Origin: JOPF133 sp052144935
GTDB taxonomy: Bacteria > Acidobacteriota > Terriglobia > Bryobacterales > Bryobacteraceae
DNA: 34,682 bases
Assembly (NCBI GenBank): GCA_052144935.1
Contig: JBKQPR010000218.1
Span: 1 to 34,682, forward strand
Reading direction: 5' to 3'
Position numbers and translations under genes: made by a program. Within the stretch, counting starts at the first letter, position 1, and every line of letters starts with the position of its first letter. Shown here one piece after another: positions 32,101-34,682 of this stretch. The notes under the pieces were generated by a model. That model did not search any database. It was given only the letters and a program-made list of their open reading frames with translations, and was not told where the DNA came from.

Positions 32101-32649
32101 CTACACCGACTCGCTGCCCACAGCCGGTTCGCTGGGCGCTTCGGCGGGCGATGACGCTGGCATGGCCGGCGCCGCGGGCTGGGGCAGGTAGACCGGGTAG
32201 CGGGCCAGCAGCGTGCCGTAAACCAAATGCCCCAGCACGGTGGCGCGCTCCACGTGCAGCAACGCGATCAGCGGGGCCATGGCTTTCCAGAGTATCTGGT
32301 ACGACAAGTAATACCAGATCAGCGCGAACGCCACGCTGACCAGCAGCACGCGAATGCGCGCCACCCGGTCGCGCACGGCCCACGCCAAGAGGCCGCCCAA
32401 CAGGCTGTACAGCAGTAAATAAACCGCCAGGCCGGAGAGCGTGCGCCCGGCAAAGCCCGCGCGGATGGCCTGGTTGCCGTAGAACACCGTGGCCATCAGG
32501 TTTTCGGAGGTCCAGAAGCTACGCCGCTGCCACTCGGCGCTGACTCCCAGCCAGGCCAGCATCGCCAGCACGCCCAACATGCCCGCCTGCAATCCGGCCA
32601 AAAGCGAGGAAAGTGCGCCTGCGTGGCGAGTCTCCCTGGCACCATCCAT
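32101..32649 (-). CDS. Predicted multi-pass membrane protein
   Basis: The 182-residue protein has three to four hydrophobic helices: about 17-38 (LAGLQAGMLGVLAMLAWLGV), 70-90 (LSGLAVYLLLYSLLGGLLAW), 100-122 (VLLVSVAFALIWYYLSYQILW) and a weaker one near 125-148. A Pro/Ala-rich cytoplasmic or periplasmic tail (PQPAAPAMPASSPAEAPSEPA) follows. I recognise no family. It is divergent from the ketoacyl synthase gene with only 42 bases between starts, so the two may share a regulatory region. Confidence 0.7.
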   Translation of the reverse strand: MDGARETRHAGALSSLLAGLQAGMLGVLAMLAWLGVSAEWQRRSFWTSENLMATVFYGNQAIRAGFAGRTLSGLAVYLLLYSLLGGLLAWAVRDRVARIRVLLVSVAFALIWYYLSYQILWKAMAPLIALLHVERATVLGHLVYGTLLARYPVYLPQPAAPAMPASSPAEAPSEPAVGSESV

Positions 32650-32691
32650 AGATTCAGCCTATACTGACGGTTGGACCAAAAGCAAAGAACC

Positions 32692-33939
32692 ATGCGACGC
32701 GTTGTGATTACGGGAATCGGCGCGGTCAGTCCCAACGGCATTGGGCGGGAAAATTTTTGGAAGGCCACGCGTGACGGCGTGAGTGGGGTGAAACGCATCA
32801 CTCGCTTCGATCCGTCCGCTTTCGCCGTGCAGGTGGCGGGCGAAGTGCCCCCCGAATTCGATGAGAAGGTCTGGGTGGAGGTGAAGGACCGTCCCCACGT
32901 CTCGCGCGCCGTGCCGTTGGCCGCGGCCGCCGTTGCCGAAGCCCTGGAGGATGCCGGCCTCGACGCACAGGCCATGTCGCGCGAGGAGCTGCGCGGCATC
33001 GGCGTGTTGGTCGGCTCGGGCGGCGGCAGCCAGGATTTCACCGAGGAGCAGTACCGCCTCTACTACACCGGCCACCTGAAACAGTGCAGCGTGTACACCA
33101 TCCCCACGGGCACCATCGGGACGCTGGCCAGCGAGGTCTCCATGCGCTTCGGATTCCGCGGCCTCAGCCATATCGTCTCGACCGGCTGCACCTCGTCCAC
33201 CGACGCCCTGGGCTACGCCTTCCACCATATCGGCCACGGGTCGCTCGACACCATGATTGCCGGCGGCGTGGATTCGCCCATCGCGCCGCTGATCCTGCGC
33301 GGCTTCCAACTCATGCGCATCATGAGCACGCGCTGGAATCACGAGCCGGAGCGCGCCTCGCGCCCGTTTTCCCGCGACCGCGACGGCTTCGTGATCGCCG
33401 AAGGGGCCTGGTTTTTCGTGCTCGAGGATCTGGAGCGGGCCCGCGCCCGCCGCGCGCACATCTATGGCGAGATCGCCGGCTACGGCTCGACTTGCGAGGC
33501 CTACCACCGCGTGCGCCTGGAGGAGTGCGGCGAAGAGCCCGCGCGGGCCATCGGCATGGCTCTGGACGAAGCCGGCGTTCCTCCCGAGGCCGTCCAGTAC
33601 ATCAACTATCACGGCACCTCCACCGAACTCAACGATCGCATTGAGACCCGCGCGGTGAAGCTGGCCTTCAACGGGCATGCGTACCACCTGGCCGGGTCGT
33701 CGCTGAAAAGCCTGATCGGACATCCGCAAGGGGCCTGCGGGGCGGCGGGCGTAGCAGCCACCCTGCTGGCCATGCGCGATGGCGTGATCCCGCCCACCAT
33801 CAATGTGGACGAGCCCGACCCCCAGTGCGACCTGGACTATGTAACCACCGGCGGTCGCAAGCTGGAAGTGGAGTACGCGGTGGCCAACTGCATCGCCTTT
33901 GGCAGCAAGAATTCCGCCATGGTGCTGCGCCGGATATGA
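32692..33939 (+). CDS. Beta-ketoacyl-ACP synthase (FabF/KAS II type)
   Basis: The 415-residue condensing enzyme starts at the ATG at 32692 (MRRVVITGIGAVSPNGIG, the standard KAS beginning); a TTG at 32671 would add seven unconserved residues. The catalytic triad Cys-His-His is complete: Cys166 in STGCTSSTDA, His307 in NYHGTST and His344 in LIGHPQGACGA. It should extend acyl-ACP chains by decarboxylative Claisen condensation. No acyl carrier protein, reductase or FabG sits next to it. The active-site Cys is in GCTSS rather than the usual ACATG, a sign of a divergent KAS group, so a role in specialised lipid or polyketide synthesis is possible. Substrate unknown. Confidence 0.93.
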   Translation: MRRVVITGIGAVSPNGIGRENFWKATRDGVSGVKRITRFDPSAFAVQVAGEVPPEFDEKVWVEVKDRPHVSRAVPLAAAAVAEALEDAGLDAQAMSREELRGIGVLVGSGGGSQDFTEEQYRLYYTGHLKQCSVYTIPTGTIGTLASEVSMRFGFRGLSHIVSTGCTSSTDALGYAFHHIGHGSLDTMIAGGVDSPIAPLILRGFQLMRIMSTRWNHEPERASRPFSRDRDGFVIAEGAWFFVLEDLERARARRAHIYGEIAGYGSTCEAYHRVRLEECGEEPARAIGMALDEAGVPPEAVQYINYHGTSTELNDRIETRAVKLAFNGHAYHLAGSSLKSLIGHPQGACGAAGVAATLLAMRDGVIPPTINVDEPDPQCDLDYVTTGGRKLEVEYAVANCIAFGSKNSAMVLRRI

Positions 33940-34175
33940 AGGATGGTGGCGAAGTACCAGGCGCCGATCTGGTGCGAGGCCATAAATAGCGGCTTCAGCA
34001 CCTGCCTGGGCGAGAAGTCGCGCATTCACTACCATGGCGATCGCGACGCACGGGATTTCAGCATGACGCCGGCCGGAACGGGATCGGAGACCATGACGGG
34101 CGGCCGGGTGCGGCGCGCGACCCTGTACGCCGACGACGACGCCCTTCCCGCTCGCCTACGGTGACGGGCGAGCGA

Positions 34176-34385
34176 CCGAAACAAATGTTCGGGAATTTCG
34201 GGACGGTTTATTGAAGACAAGCCACTTAACTGCTGGCTTTCCGAACATCGATGTTCGGAAACAGGTTCCCGGCTCTCACTGGATGCGCCCGTCGCCGAGC
34301 CAACCGGACATTGATGTCCGGAAATTGCGGGCGCTCTGTTGCAAACAGGACGCTTAGGTTGGGGTTGGCAGGACATCATGTCCTG
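34176..34385. repeat. Array of four palindromes at ~64-bp spacing
   Basis: The sites are: 34176-34192 (CCGAA/TTCGG around ACAAATG), 34238-34261 (a 24-bp perfect palindrome centred on ATCGAT), 34304-34321 (CCGGACAT-TG-ATGTCCGG) and 34369-34385 (CAGGACAT-C-ATGTCCTG). Centres are 65.5, 63 and 64.5 bases apart. The interval after site 1 and the interval after site 3 are themselves related (both run ATGTyCGGraATTkCGGG...). It is therefore a tandem array of diverged ~64-bp units with palindromic borders. Confidence 0.75.
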
Positions 34386-34554
34386 AATCCGATTCCTGCT
34401 GCCGGATCGTGGGGCGGTTCTGAGCCGCCACGATCCTCCCAAGCCACATTGTACGATGCGTGTGCCCGCCGGCAGGGGGCGGGGCGCCGGGCGATGCCGG
34501 TAAGTAATTGAATCGGATGGCGAAAGGCGGACTGAAAATAATCGGCGAGGTTTG

Positions 34555-34592
34555 CGAATGCTTTAGGTTTGCTCGAATGCTTTAGGTTTGCT
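34555..34592. repeat. 19-bp tandem repeat
   Basis: The unit cgaatgctttaggtttgct occurs at 34555-34573 and again, identical, at 34574-34592, with partial homology just before. There is no associated gene. Confidence 0.85.
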
Positions 34593-34682
34593 CGGTTCCG
34601 CGGCGCGCGGAAGCCGGTCAGCAGATACGGCCTGTTCGCCGCGGAATCGAGTAAACCGCGCGTTGAACTAAACCGCAGGCTG

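Larger units (their letters stand above)
33940..34682. other. Right-end region rich in palindromes, no convincing gene
   Basis: About 740 bases follow the ketoacyl synthase. A 73-codon frame at 33943-34164 has no ribosome binding site or recognisable features. The stretch 34176-34385 holds four regularly spaced palindromes, and 34555-34592 a 19-bp tandem repeat. Confidence 0.6.

Noticed and set aside
32659..34035. A 458-codon open frame on the minus strand
   Set aside because: It is antisense to the ketoacyl synthase with its complete Cys-His-His triad; its composition is His/Gly/Ala-rich and not protein-like.
33943..34164. 73-codon ORF after the ketoacyl synthase
   Set aside because: It has no ribosome binding site, no conserved features and a composition like shadow frames; not supported as a gene.
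34176..34385. CRISPR array
   Set aside because: The palindromic units differ in sequence and length, the intervals are related to each other, and no cas genes are present.

Overview
The window looks like GC-rich chromosomal DNA (roughly 60-65% GC by eye) from a Gram-negative, flagellated, soil-type bacterium. The mix fits an acidobacterium of the Solibacter/Bryobacter type: a flagellar basal-body operon, a TPR-CHAT protein with an ECF sigma factor, secreted beta-propeller, ankyrin and DinB proteins, a DIP1984-family protein, and dispersed 'ctccgtgtctccgcggtgaa' repeats. The phylum is inferred from this gene mix; no rRNA or other phylogenetic marker was available.

Layout. (1) 73-7364, minus strand: one tightly overlapping operon flgB-flgC-fliE-fliF-fliG-fliH-fliI-fliJ (rod, MS ring, switch, export ATPase). 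A coproheme decarboxylase gene (hemQ) follows, overlapping the end of fliJ. (2) 7703-11643, plus strand: two strong hairpins, a TPR-CHAT protease-like protein, an ECF sigma factor whose start overlaps the CHAT stop codon, and a membrane zinc-finger anti-sigma-like protein whose Shine-Dalgarno lies inside a 9-bp hairpin. (3) 11644-12489: a decayed stretch with a 24-bp tandem repeat and the orphan N-terminus of a radical SAM protein. (4) 12490-14730, minus: polyphosphate kinase ppk1. (5) 14793-17695: a two-gene module, a HEAT-repeat protein plus an N4-cytosine/N6-adenine-type DNA methyltransferase, bounded by two ~40-bp near-identical direct repeats. It looks like a restriction-modification island inserted between divergently transcribed neighbours. 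(6) 17750-21462, plus: a GT1 glycosyltransferase, a GT2-TPR glycosyltransferase and a class I methyltransferase broken by four single-base frameshifts. A 55-bp TA-flanked inverted-repeat element follows. (7) 21562-25055: a secreted protein with an internal duplication (minus), divergent from a secreted ankyrin/CXXCH/cyclase-like fusion coupled to a secreted DinB-fold protein. (8) 25171-26087: back-to-back hairpins, a DIP1984-family gene and an 11-unit degenerate 15-bp array. (9) 26071-30325, minus: a secreted beta-propeller protein and a SpoIVB-type S55 peptidase-like protein, separated by a 38-bp-arm inverted repeat. (10) 30326-32100: gene-poor, with one small ORF that has a good ribosome binding site and a terminator-like hairpin. 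(11) 32101-33939: a membrane protein divergent from a beta-ketoacyl-ACP synthase. (12) 34176-34592: four palindromes at a regular ~64-bp spacing, then a 19-bp tandem repeat.

Most interesting for follow-up: the TPR-CHAT / ECF sigma / anti-sigma cassette, where a CHAT protease could act on the anti-sigma factor; the HEAT-protein/methyltransferase island with flanking repeats; and the regularly spaced palindromes at the right end. All functional statements rest on motif recognition by eye; no database search was run.
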